Part shown: piece after piece, positions 7,083 to 14,901 of the stretch | Numbering within the stretch: the stretch's first letter is position 1 | How the letters are laid out: each line of letters starts with the position of its first letter | From: Armatimonadota bacterium | GTDB taxonomy: Bacteria > Armatimonadota > JAAZEB01 | Direction: 5' to 3' | DNA length: 28,601 nucleotides | Assembly: GCA_012841485.1 (NCBI GenBank) | Contig: DUUU01000101.1 | Coordinates: forward strand, 1 to 28,601 | Translations under genes and position numbers: made by a program | Notes under the pieces: model-generated | Seen by the model: the letters and a program-made list of their open reading frames with translations, nothing else | Told to the model about the DNA's origin: nothing | Database searches by the model: none

Positions 7083-7994
7083 CTATTTCGGGGCGTCCCA
7101 GCTGCTGATCAGCGCGGAGCCGGGCGAGTCCGAGGCGGGCGAGGAAGCCTCGATATCCAGCATCGCCATCCCCATGCGCGTCTGAGACACGGGGTTAGTC
7201 ACCTTATAGAGGCGGCGGATGACGTCCGCGATCCGGTCGCAGACGGTCACCAGGTCTCCTGCCTGCTTGCCCAGGGCGGGGTCGGTTGGCGTCAGGATGA
7301 GCGAGAGGAGCTCGCAGGTGCCCGAGATGACCTGCAGCGGATTGTTGATCTCGTGGGCGAGCGCCCGGGTTGTCTGAACGACAGTGGCCAGCTGAATGTT
7401 GCGCGTGCGCTCGGCCTCCAGCTCGCGCTCCCGGTCGCGGATATCGAGGCAGCGGCTGAGCACAGCGGGGAGCACGGTCGCGTAATCCATCGATTTCATC
7501 ACGTAATCGGCGGCGCCCAGTTTCATCGCCTCGACCGCCACGGCCTCATCGCCATAGCCGGTGACCAGGATCACGAGCGCGTCCGGCCAGGAATCCCGGA
7601 TGTGGCGGAGGACCTCGATGCCGCTCATGCCCGGCATCTTATAGTCCAGGACGATGGCCTCTGCCCCTGCGCTGGAAAGGTGGTGGAGGCATTCTGGGCC
7701 GGAGCGCGTGATGACCACCTCTCCCTGAGGGAAGCCCCGCTGCAGTGCCATTCGGCAGACAGCGAGCTGATCCGGATCGTCATCCACGACCAGGATGCGC
7801 ACCTTGCGCGTATCGACCATGCGCTCGGAGCCGTTCCTGATCTGTGGGCGCCTAGCATGCTGCGTGGCGTCCTCGCGTGCTGGTGCCTTCGTTGGGCAGG
7901 GTGCGCCGGCGGTCTGCGCCGGCGCCAGCGATCCGGCATCTCCTGTGTGCATATGGCTTGTCCCATCACAAGGCGTACGCTTGGGTGCTTGCAT
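7083..7994 (-). CDS. Response regulator with HisKA-like domain but no ATPase
   Basis: The 303-residue protein starts with about 60 polar, probably disordered residues. A complete receiver domain follows (about 64-185: acidic pocket D71-D73, phospho-acceptor D117 in IVLDYKMPGMSG, T145, K167). Next come a coiled linker and an HisKA-like helix pair with H214 in ALAHEINNPLQVISGTCELL. No ATP-binding domain follows, so it cannot be a kinase by itself. It may pass phosphate or dimerise with a kinase. I chose the ATG at 7992-7994 because GGAG precedes it by 7 bases and it follows the previous gene by 50 bases; the ATG at 7818-7820, just before the receiver domain, is the main alternative. Third gene of the leftward kinase operon. 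Confidence 0.82.
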   Translation of the reverse strand: MQAPKRTPCDGTSHMHTGDAGSLAPAQTAGAPCPTKAPAREDATQHARRPQIRNGSERMVDTRKVRILVVDDDPDQLAVCRMALQRGFPQGEVVITRSGPECLHHLSSAGAEAIVLDYKMPGMSGIEVLRHIRDSWPDALVILVTGYGDEAVAVEAMKLGAADYVMKSMDYATVLPAVLSRCLDIRDRERELEAERTRNIQLATVVQTTRALAHEINNPLQVISGTCELLSLILTPTDPALGKQAGDLVTVCDRIADVIRRLYKVTNPVSQTRMGMAMLDIEASSPASDSPGSALISSWDAPK

Positions 7995-8044
7995 GGCAGC
8001 TCTCCGCGAGGCATACCACGGCGGCCCCTCCCCGTGGCACGCCT

Positions 8045-8497
8045 CTATGCTTGCCCTGGCGATCCCATCTGGGTGTGGTTCATATCGCGCCAGTAGCGAA
8101 CGATGGCCCGCAGCTTGCGTGAGAGATCCTCGAATTGCACGGGCTTGATGACATAGCTGTTGGCACCAAGCGCGTAGCACTCGGCCACGTCCTCCTGGCG
8201 ATCCGAGGTCGTCAGCATCACCACGGGCGTGGTGTTGAGCCCTGCGCAGGATCGGATCTGGCGCAGTACCTCCTTGCCGCTCACCTTCGGGAGGTTGATA
8301 TCCAGAAGGATGAGCTTAGGCGCGGGTGCCTCACCGCCGGTGGGCGCGCCGGCGCCCGTGAGGTAGCTCAACGCCTCCTCGCCGTCACGCAACCAGATAA
8401 GGCTGCGTGCCTTCTTCATGCTGTCCAGGGCCCACCGGGCGAGGAACGCGTGATCCTCATCATCTTCGACCAGGACGGTCGCTCCCGACTGCTCCAC
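8045..8497 (-). CDS. Rcp1-like single-domain response regulator
   Basis: A 150-residue receiver protein with no output domain: VLVEDDEDHAF acidic pocket (E11, D12, D13), D66 in LILLDINLPKVSG, T96/T97, and K118 in SYVIKPVQF, followed by the RYWRDMN tail typical of regulators like cyanobacterial Rcp1, which partner phytochrome-like kinases. I start at the GTG at 8495-8497: AGGGAGGG precedes it and it falls one base after the stop of the kinase gene. Longer readings run into the kinase gene. The tight arrangement makes it the likely cognate regulator of the upstream kinase. Its output is presumably by protein contact. Confidence 0.88.
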   Translation of the reverse strand: MEQSGATVLVEDDEDHAFLARWALDSMKKARSLIWLRDGEEALSYLTGAGAPTGGEAPAPKLILLDINLPKVSGKEVLRQIRSCAGLNTTPVVMLTTSDRQEDVAECYALGANSYVIKPVQFEDLSRKLRAIVRYWRDMNHTQMGSPGQA

Positions 8498-8498
8498 T

Positions 8499-10538
8499 TT
8501 ACCCTCCCTTTTCTCGCGCCGGGAGCGTGAAGTGAACCGTGCACCCCTCTCCCACCTGCGACTCGATCCAGACCTTGCCACCAAGGCTCTCGATCACCTT
8601 ACGAACGATGGCGAGTCCAACGCCTGTGCCCTCCACATCGGCCTCGGTGTGCAGGCGCTGGAAGATGACAAACACTCTCTCGTGATACTCCGGGGCGATC
8701 CCGATCCCGTTGTCGCGCACATAGAGGTGCGCCGCGTCGCCTTCCACGAATCCGCCCACCTCGATGCGAGGCGCGGGGTTGTCGCTCATGAACTTGGCGG
8801 CGTTCCCAATCAGGTTGTCCATCACCTGGCGCAGCGAAGTTCGGTCTGCGTAGACGACCGGCAGGGAGGGAGCAACGTCCAGGCGAATCCCGCGGGCGTT
8901 GAGGCGCTCTTGCCAATCGGTGGCGATCTCTGCCATCGCGTCGTCTAGGGCGACTACCTCTTGCTGGAGGTGCCTTCCCACGCGGGAGAACTGGAGCAGA
9001 TCGCCGATCAGCCGCTCCATGCGCAGAACGTTCGCATCAAGGCGGTCCAGCAGGTGCCGCGCGTTCTCGCCGAGCGCGTCGCCTGCCTCAATGCGGAGCA
9101 TGCCCGTGAGGCCATGGAGCGAGACAAGCGGCGAGCGGAGATCGTGCGAGACGGTGTAGACGAACGCCTCGAGCTCCTGATTCTTGCACTGGAGCTCGGT
9201 GCGATGCGCCTTCTCCTCCTCCTGGCGGCGCTTCTCCTCCGTGACATCACGGGCCAGGATGACCACCCGAGAGACGCCCGACCCTTCACCGCCCATCGGC
9301 GCGCTCACGACGTGGAATGGCACGGGGGCCCCGCTGCGATGCCGCCAGATCACCTCGCCCTCCCGCATCTCCATGAACGACTCGCGGATGACTCGTCGGG
9401 TGGCCCCGTCTTCAGCGGCCTCAAAGGCAAGCACCAGCAGCGACTGCCCCACCAACTCCGGGGGTGGATAGTCCAGCGCCCTCATCACGGCCTGGTTCGC
9501 ATAGACGATTCGGCCCTCGCTATCGACGACGAGCACGCACTCGCCGATATGGTCGAGCGCGTAGACCAGGCTGCGCACCTGGGCATGGAGGCGAGCGTTG
9601 TAGATCGCCAGGGCGATCTGCCCCACCAGAAGCTCTGCGGTGAGCACCAGCTCGGCGTCGCGAACCAGGTCGAAGGGGCCATGGTTCTGGGTACCTAGGA
9701 AGAGCATGGCACCGAGTACTTCTCCCTTGGCGATGATGGGCACCGCCAGACAGGCCCGGCCCGGAATGCGCGCCATCGGATTGGGATCGAGCGGCAGATC
9801 GCGCGTCGTCGTCCCCGTTTGGACGCGGCGAGACCGCACGGCCCGACTGCAAAGCAGTTGGGTGTCATCGGTGAAGATCACGGAGCCGCGCGCGGCTTCC
9901 AGGCCGGAGCCCCACACCGCCCGGCAGACGAGCGTGCCGTCCTCCTCTAACAGGCGAACAAGCGTACCTTCAACGGCTGTCAGGCGGGCGCCCTCCTCGC
10001 AGACCAGCTGGAGGACCTCGTCGAGATTGAGGCTGGAGGTGACCGAGCGGGTCACCTCAGCCAGCGTGAAGCCAAATTCGGCGGTCTCGTTCGCCTCGTT
10101 GAGGATGCGCCGCTGGTGCTCGCATGCCACGGATCGGATCGCAGCGAGCGAGCATTCCGTGATGGTTTCGGCCGCCTCCAGGAGCGCGCTCACATCGCCG
10201 TTGGCGTGAAGCGCGGCGAGGGGCCACGCGGCTTGATGGAAGGCGCCTACGAATTCCTGGAGCTGCGCCAGGGTGAACCGCTGGATCATGCCGGAGGGCC
10301 CCAGCCACGCCGCGGCGCTGGCCAGGATCTCTTCAGAGCGATGCTCCAGGTAACCCACGCACGCCTGGGAGAAGCGCGAGATGATCTGGCGCACTGCGGC
10401 GCGCTCATCCGGCGAGAGCGCATCCATGCTTGGGGCAAGCGCCACCTCCCAGCGCTCGAGCAGGCTCGCCGGGCGTGCGGCGATCAGCTGGGCGAAGCCG
10501 TTTCTTCGCCGCAGGGGTGACTCTGGCTGTGTTTGCAT
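8499..10538 (-). CDS. Multi-sensor histidine kinase (GAF-PAS-HisKA-HATPase)
   Basis: A 679-residue soluble kinase. The N-terminal all-helical region (about 15-145) resembles the RsbRD-type sensor domain. A GAF domain (about 163-318), a PAS domain (about 325-435 with ECVLVVDSEGRIVYANQAVM) and a coiled linker follow. HisKA has His465 in TVSHDLRSPLVSL. The HATPase has VMDNLIGNAAKF, RDNGIGIAPEYHERVF, FQRLH and GTGVGLAIVRK. The HisKA/HATPase part is of the phytochrome-like type, which fits the Rcp1-like regulator encoded directly downstream. ATG at 10536-10538 is preferred because AGGAG lies 8 bases upstream; a GTG three codons earlier is too close to it. A sigma-28-type promoter lies just upstream, giving a very short leader. 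The sensed signal is not apparent; there is no bilin-binding Cys motif I can identify. Confidence 0.92.
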   Translation of the reverse strand: MQTQPESPLRRRNGFAQLIAARPASLLERWEVALAPSMDALSPDERAAVRQIISRFSQACVGYLEHRSEEILASAAAWLGPSGMIQRFTLAQLQEFVGAFHQAAWPLAALHANGDVSALLEAAETITECSLAAIRSVACEHQRRILNEANETAEFGFTLAEVTRSVTSSLNLDEVLQLVCEEGARLTAVEGTLVRLLEEDGTLVCRAVWGSGLEAARGSVIFTDDTQLLCSRAVRSRRVQTGTTTRDLPLDPNPMARIPGRACLAVPIIAKGEVLGAMLFLGTQNHGPFDLVRDAELVLTAELLVGQIALAIYNARLHAQVRSLVYALDHIGECVLVVDSEGRIVYANQAVMRALDYPPPELVGQSLLVLAFEAAEDGATRRVIRESFMEMREGEVIWRHRSGAPVPFHVVSAPMGGEGSGVSRVVILARDVTEEKRRQEEEKAHRTELQCKNQELEAFVYTVSHDLRSPLVSLHGLTGMLRIEAGDALGENARHLLDRLDANVLRMERLIGDLLQFSRVGRHLQQEVVALDDAMAEIATDWQERLNARGIRLDVAPSLPVVYADRTSLRQVMDNLIGNAAKFMSDNPAPRIEVGGFVEGDAAHLYVRDNGIGIAPEYHERVFVIFQRLHTEADVEGTGVGLAIVRKVIESLGGKVWIESQVGEGCTVHFTLPAREKGG

Positions 10539-10558
10539 CGCATACACTCCTGATCTCC

Positions 10559-10587
10559 TGTTCGGCAGAGGGTGCGCGTGGCTTTAG
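10559..10587 (-). promoter_or_regulatory. Sigma-28-type promoter for the kinase-receiver operon
   Basis: On the minus strand CTAAAG (10582-10587), 15 bases, then GCCGAACA (10559-10566). The predicted start falls near 10552, only a few bases before the AGGAG ribosome site, so the leader would be about 14 bases, unusually short. Confidence 0.6.
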
Positions 10588-10611
10588 GTGCCGGGAGACC
10601 GGCCACCGGTA

Positions 10612-10640
10612 CTTAAGCCCCTCCTGGCCACAGCCGAAAA
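10612..10640 (+). promoter_or_regulatory. Sigma-28-type promoter for receiver genes
   Basis: CTTAAG (10612-10617), 15 bases, then GCCGAAAA (10633-10640). It is divergent from the kinase promoter, with 24 bases between the two -35 elements. Those bases contain an imperfect inverted repeat (GGTGCCGG ... CCGGCCACC, 10587-10606). Confidence 0.65.
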
Positions 10641-10670
10641 TAAACTCGGGAATGGTGGGACCGTGGAGAG

Positions 10671-11141
10671 ATGGATGTGCTGTTCATCGGCCGGGATCAC
10701 AGGACCGTGGAGACGGCCCGGAAGGCTTGTGCCGGGCTGCCGCAGTTGCCACGGCTACAGGTGCGGAGCATCGATGAAGCCACTCAGTATCTTTTCCCAG
10801 ACAGTGGCGCCTCGGAGCCTCATCTGCCGGCGCTCATCGTCATGGACCTGAGTGGATCCGGAACGGACGAGGCCGAACTTCTTGCCCGCACCAAAGCGGA
10901 TCCCCGGCTGGGCATCGTACCCTTCGTGGTGATATCGGCATCGCCCGACACCGGAGACCTGCGCCGCAGCTACCTGGCGGGCGCCAACAGCTACGTCGTG
11001 CGGCCGGGATCCGACCAGGAGATGGAAGTCACGCTGCGGCATCTGTTCCGCTACTGGCTGGATGTCAACGAGCCGCCCCCGGCGGCAGTTGGCTGCGCCA
11101 TGCGTTCCCGTCGCGGTATGCACGGCTGCCCCCCTGCCTGA
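10671..11141 (+). CDS. Degenerate receiver-domain protein
   Basis: A 156-residue single receiver-like domain. The tail GANSYVVRPG then RYWLDVN closely mirrors GANSYVIKPV then RYWRDMN of the Rcp1-like regulator encoded at 8045-8497, so the two are paralogues. Here the phospho-acceptor equivalent D59 (LIVMDLSGSG) is kept. The conserved Lys is Arg111, and the acidic pair after the first strand is reduced to a single Asp (FIGRDH). Phosphorylation may be altered or absent. The ATG at 10671 is the only start after an in-frame stop at 10641; GGAG is just 2 bases before it, a poor ribosome site. The residues after about 140 are unconserved. Confidence 0.82.
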   Translation: MDVLFIGRDHRTVETARKACAGLPQLPRLQVRSIDEATQYLFPDSGASEPHLPALIVMDLSGSGTDEAELLARTKADPRLGIVPFVVISASPDTGDLRRSYLAGANSYVVRPGSDQEMEVTLRHLFRYWLDVNEPPPAAVGCAMRSRRGMHGCPPA

Positions 11142-11187
11142 GGCCCCACATCCGTCTGGCGGAGCGGTGACTGCCTGAGAGAGAGCG

Positions 11188-12108
11188 ATGATGGACGACA
11201 GGCTACGCGTTCTGGTGGTCGATGACGAGGATATGGTCCGGGCAACCCTGGTCGATATGCTGGGTTTGGCCGGCTATGAGGTGTGTGGCGAAGCGGTGGA
11301 TGGTATTCAAGCCCTCGAAGCCGTTGGCCGGCTGCATCCGGACATCGTGATGATGGATATCTGCATGCCACGGATGGATGGGATCCAGGCGGCACGCGTG
11401 ATCCGCTCGACCTGGAACATTCCCATCATCTTTCTCACCGCGTTTCTTGACCGTGAGATGGTCAACCGCGCTGCCGACGCCGGGGCGTTCGCCTATCTGA
11501 TCAAGCCGTGCCGGCAAGCCGAGCTGGCGCCCGCGATTGAGATGGCGCTCAAGCGATTTGGCGAGACGCGCTCGCACCACGAGCGCGCCGAGGCAAGCCA
11601 ATGGGAGCTGCAGGCCGTGCGGACGCTGGCAGAGGAGATCGCGCGCGGCGCAGGTATCCGCGAGGTGCTGCAGCTTGCGCTGCGCTACATCGTCCGTGGC
11701 CTGGACGTGCCCGCCGCCGCGCTCATGGTGCGAGAGGGAGGCGACCTCCGGATCTCGACGGCCGTCGGCCTGGATGCGGGATGCCGGGAGCACTTCCGCC
11801 GCACGCTGGAAGACCCGCTCTTCGGACGGGCGGTGCTCAGTAACCACCCTCAGACGGCGGTTGCCGCGGAAGAGGACCTTCTGGGCCCCTCTGGCAACGC
11901 CTTTGGGCCGTGCCGGAGCGCGTTGGCGGTGCCGGTGCCAGTGGGCGCCGCGCCGGCCGGCTGCCTGGTTGCCTGCCGGCCGGATCCGGTTGCCTTCACC
12001 CGAGAGGAGACGGTTCTGGTCAGCACGATGGCCAGCGAGGTGGGAATCGCGATACAGGCTCTGCAACGGCAATCGCCTACGGGGTGGCAGGAGGCGCTCT
12101 GGAGCTAG
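11188..12108 (+). CDS. Response regulator with C-terminal GAF domain
   Basis: A 306-residue protein with an intact receiver domain (residues 5-120: D12, D13, phospho-acceptor D57 in VMMDICMPRMDG, T84, K106 in YLIKPC), a helical linker (about 125-150) and a GAF-like domain (about 150-300). No DNA-binding, ANTAR or enzymatic domain is seen, so output is probably through protein contacts or ligand binding by the GAF domain. It lies 46 bases after the degenerate receiver gene and is probably cotranscribed with it from the sigma-28-type promoter. A second ATG directly follows the first, so the start is uncertain by one codon. Confidence 0.86.
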   Translation: MMDDRLRVLVVDDEDMVRATLVDMLGLAGYEVCGEAVDGIQALEAVGRLHPDIVMMDICMPRMDGIQAARVIRSTWNIPIIFLTAFLDREMVNRAADAGAFAYLIKPCRQAELAPAIEMALKRFGETRSHHERAEASQWELQAVRTLAEEIARGAGIREVLQLALRYIVRGLDVPAAALMVREGGDLRISTAVGLDAGCREHFRRTLEDPLFGRAVLSNHPQTAVAAEEDLLGPSGNAFGPCRSALAVPVPVGAAPAGCLVACRPDPVAFTREETVLVSTMASEVGIAIQALQRQSPTGWQEALWS

Positions 12109-12223
12109 CCAGCCGCCGCCCGGCGATGCGACGGAGTGCCCTGCCCGTTGCTCCGGCGACCGAGGTGCTGGGCCGCGCGCAACGGGGCCTGGCGAGCAGC
12201 GCCGGGAGCCTGGACGATCCCCC

Positions 12224-12601
12224 CTACTCCCGGGATGAATCGGGGAGCAGGCTCTTCACCACGCGAACCAAATCGCGAGGGTGGAATGGCTTTGGCAGGT
12301 AGACTTCGGCGCCGGCCATCAGGCCCTCCAGGATGTCGGCGTCTTGCGCCTTGGCGGTCAGCATCACGATGGGGAGATCGCGTGTTGCCTCGTTCGCCTG
12401 TAGCACCTCGGCTACCTGAACGCCGTCCATCACCGGCATGACGACATCCAGGATGATGAGGTCGGGGTTCTCCTGCTCGACTGCCACGAGGGCCTCCGCG
12501 CCGTTCCTGGCGGATATGACCGTGTAGCCCTCCCGACGCAGGTTGAGGGTAACCAGATCCACCACGCGCGGTTCGTCATCGACTACGAGAATCTTTGCCA
12601 T
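12224..12601 (-). CDS. Single-domain response regulator
   Basis: A 125-residue receiver domain with all key residues: D8, D9, phospho-acceptor D52 in LIILDVVMPVMDG, T82 in VMLTAKAQ, K104 in YLPKPFHPRDL. The sequence is of the PhoB/CheY-like type with no output domain. GGAGGAG precedes the ATG by 2-3 bases. It starts 22 bases after the stop of the GNAT-fusion gene and reads the same way, so the two are probably cotranscribed, an odd pairing of a signalling protein with an acetyltransferase/enzyme fusion. The gene converges on the receiver-GAF gene; the 115 bases between hold no clear terminator. Confidence 0.9.
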   Translation of the reverse strand: MAKILVVDDEPRVVDLVTLNLRREGYTVISARNGAEALVAVEQENPDLIILDVVMPVMDGVQVAEVLQANEATRDLPIVMLTAKAQDADILEGLMAGAEVYLPKPFHPRDLVRVVKSLLPDSSRE

Positions 12602-12623
12602 GGCTCCTCCACCACCGCGCGGC

Positions 12624-14450
12624 TCACATCAGCTTGCTGAGGTGCTCGCGCAGTCGGTCCAGACAGCCGGCGACGTGCTGGCCGACGGCGGCGCGGGCGC
12701 GCGCCTGCCACGCGTGGTCCACCGTGCAGCCCTGGAACGTGGGTGACTTGGCCATGCGCGTGTGTACTCGCGTCACGAGGGCATCGAAGTGCCGCTCTCC
12801 ACCCTCCAGGTAGCGCACCAGCTCGAAGAGCAGATCCACGGCATCGCGGAGCGCGTGTACCCAGCCGCCCGGATCCGCCGGCAGCGCCATCAACCCATCG
12901 CGCGCGTCGAGAAGATCGCCACGCCTGCCCGTCTCCCACCACGCATCGAGGGCCCAGATCGCGCGCGCAAACCCGAACATGTGAGAGGTGCGCGCGTAGA
13001 AATGGCACCCTAGATCACGCAGGATTTCGTGATTCGGCCGTGCGGGGAAGAGCAGCTTCTGCATCAGGACGAAATCGGTGACGAACTGGGTGTGCGGCAT
13101 GATCCGTTGGCCCAGAACCCCCGCTGCTCCAGAGTTCCCCGCCACGAGGCGATCGACCTGTCGGAGGCGCGGCCTTGGGATGAGCGCCTCGAGATCGCTG
13201 CTCCCTGTGCCTGCCAGGTAGGGAGCACACAGCAAGATCGGGATGCCGGCGTTGCCCAGGTGATCGCAGGTGATGCGGTCTTCCGGCAAAGTGAGCGCCG
13301 CGCGCTCCTTCGGGAGCGCGTGTAGGAGAGCCTCCCACTGCGCCATGCCGATCCGGCTTTCCAGCTCCCTGGCGCCGGTCAGGTCAATGTGCAGCGCGCT
13401 GCGCCCCGAGAGCCATCCCTGGTAGTGGCCAACCGCGTCAGAGACCACGCGCGCATAGTCTCGGCAGCCGGAGCACGCGCAGAACGCGGGGCCGGCGATT
13501 CCAAGGACGAAGCCGTCGGTGCAATCGGCCAGGGCGCTCAACAAGAAGCGCGCGAAGCGCTGGATCGAATCGCGCCCCCGGTTCCAGCAGAGCGCCTGGC
13601 CCTGAAAGCCCACCTCGGCGGCGCGCTGCTGCGGATGGCGATGCCAGACACACGCGGGCACCCCGGTGAAGGGGAAGCCGACGAGCGTCTGCATGCCCAG
13701 GCCACGGGCATACTCTAGCGCGTGCCGCAGGACGCCATAGCGCCACCCGTTACGCACCGTGGAGGATTCGTCCGGGTGATAGTACTGCCCGGGCCAGATG
13801 AAAGTCATCAGCAGATTGGCGCCCGCGGCATGCAGGAAGTCGAGATAGGCGGTCCACTCGGTGGCGCTCCAGGTGTCGGCCGTGAGCGGGGCCAGGCCCC
13901 AGGGCATCGGGTTCAGGAAGACGCCGCGGCGTTCGACCACCGTCGCGTTCGGGGCAAGCTCGACGCGCATCGCGTACTGCTTGCCCCCGTCGGCCTCCCC
14001 CACGACGCGAAATCCCAGGGAGGAATAGAGGTGAATGGCGCGGGCATTCTCCTTATAGACGGTGAGTTGCAGGCCGGTCTTGCCCTGAGCGCGCGCCTCC
14101 TCGAACAGGAGTTCCATCAACAGCCGGCCCAGTCCCATATTCTGGTAATCATCGGCGACGGCGATGCCGAGCATCGGCACGCGCGCATCCCCAACGCCGG
14201 ACTCGCTGAAGTAGGCGTAACCGACAATCGCCTCCTCTTGGGGCTCGACCAGGACAAAGCGGCTGGAGCGCCCGGTTTGGGCATCCCGCACGGCGCGTTG
14301 GGCATCATCGCGGTTGAAGGGGTGGGGCCGGAAAAGGCGCCGTGACTCCGGCGAGAGGGAAACCATAAAGGAAAGGAGACGGTCCGTATCTGTCAGGCGC
14401 AAGGGCCGGACGAACAGCTCACGCCAGTTTCGGCTGACTCTCCTGATCAT
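12624..14450 (-). CDS. GNAT acetyltransferase fused to TIM-barrel-like domain
   Basis: A 608-residue fusion. Residues about 10-166 form a GNAT N-acetyltransferase domain: RPLRLTDTDRLLSF, FVLVEPQEEAIVGYAYF, the acetyl-CoA loop in AVADDYQNMGLGRLLMELL (Q103-xxGxG) and NARAIHLYSSLGFRVVGEA. From about 178 to 450 it resembles barrel-type glycosidase-like proteins (GVFLNPMPWGLAP, AGANLLMTFIWPGQYY, LEYARGLGMQTLVGFPFTG) and carries C324-A-C326-SG-C329. The last 130 residues are helical. Substrates are unknown. The start at 14448-14450 has GGAGAG 9-10 bases upstream; the GTG at 14483 would lie at the predicted transcript start. A strong sigma-70-type promoter lies upstream. The order GNAT plus barrel hints at acetylation of a sugar or amino sugar, but this is an inference. 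Confidence 0.75.
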   Translation of the reverse strand: MIRRVSRNWRELFVRPLRLTDTDRLLSFMVSLSPESRRLFRPHPFNRDDAQRAVRDAQTGRSSRFVLVEPQEEAIVGYAYFSESGVGDARVPMLGIAVADDYQNMGLGRLLMELLFEEARAQGKTGLQLTVYKENARAIHLYSSLGFRVVGEADGGKQYAMRVELAPNATVVERRGVFLNPMPWGLAPLTADTWSATEWTAYLDFLHAAGANLLMTFIWPGQYYHPDESSTVRNGWRYGVLRHALEYARGLGMQTLVGFPFTGVPACVWHRHPQQRAAEVGFQGQALCWNRGRDSIQRFARFLLSALADCTDGFVLGIAGPAFCACSGCRDYARVVSDAVGHYQGWLSGRSALHIDLTGARELESRIGMAQWEALLHALPKERAALTLPEDRITCDHLGNAGIPILLCAPYLAGTGSSDLEALIPRPRLRQVDRLVAGNSGAAGVLGQRIMPHTQFVTDFVLMQKLLFPARPNHEILRDLGCHFYARTSHMFGFARAIWALDAWWETGRRGDLLDARDGLMALPADPGGWVHALRDAVDLLFELVRYLEGGERHFDALVTRVHTRMAKSPTFQGCTVDHAWQARARAAVGQHVAGCLDRLREHLSKLM

Positions 14451-14490
14451 CGCGCGCGTCTCTCCAGCCGGGCAAGCGCCCACGCCCTGG

Positions 14491-14519
14491 ATTATACCGC
14501 ACGTCTCCTACCCCGTCAA
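14491..14519 (-). promoter_or_regulatory. Sigma-70-type promoter for GNAT-fusion gene
   Basis: On the minus strand TTGACG (14514-14519), 17 bases, then a perfect TATAAT (14491-14496). The expected start is near 14484, about 34 bases before the chosen ATG. It is a strong housekeeping-type match, unlike the sigma-28-type sites in the signalling cluster. Confidence 0.75.
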
Positions 14520-14639
14520 GGACGCTGAGGGAGCCCCGCGCGGGGCATGTCCAGACCACGGAGGGCTTCTCCTCCACGGCCCCGCGAGCCGCCATGTCCC
14601 GGCCCTTTCAGGGTTCCAGACGTTTTCTGGCCGCGAAAA

Positions 14640-14659
14640 CCAGGGTCAGGAGACCCTGG
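14640..14659 (-). terminator. Hairpin followed by TTTT on the minus strand
   Basis: A perfect 8-bp stem with a 4-base loop, followed on the minus strand by TTTTC. It has the form of an intrinsic terminator but no leftward gene ends here; it would only stop antisense transcription from the right. On the plus strand no T-run follows. Confidence 0.4.
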
Positions 14660-14901
14660 GCTGGGTTGTCGGACCGCCTCGCAGTCCTCCGAGAGCGTCT
14701 CGCTCGCGCTATGCCCCGATCCCGGATGGATCGCACACCCCCAGGGGCCCACACCTCTCCCTCCGCGTCCGTCCGCTTCACCCGCGGTATCGTCCGGGGG
14801 AGTGAGACCGCGCCGGAGTGGGTAAGATAGCCGCAGCGAGTCTCTGGCGGGCGGAACCGACACGCGCGAGACGAGGCCCCCCGGGGGGGATGGGAGCGAG
14901 G

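Larger units (their letters stand above)
14451..14901. other. Structured intergenic region between divergent genes
   Basis: These 451 bases separate the GNAT-fusion gene and the rightward barrel-like gene. The left end holds the leader and promoter of the former. The rest has no convincing reading frame but several stems: GCCCCGCGCGGGGC (14533-14546), CCAGA-CGTTT-TCTGG (14616-14630) and CCAGGGTC-AGGA-GACCCTGG (14640-14659). No clear promoter for the rightward gene was found; TAAGAT at 14823-14828 lacks a good -35. A small RNA or leader element is possible but not shown. Confidence 0.4.
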
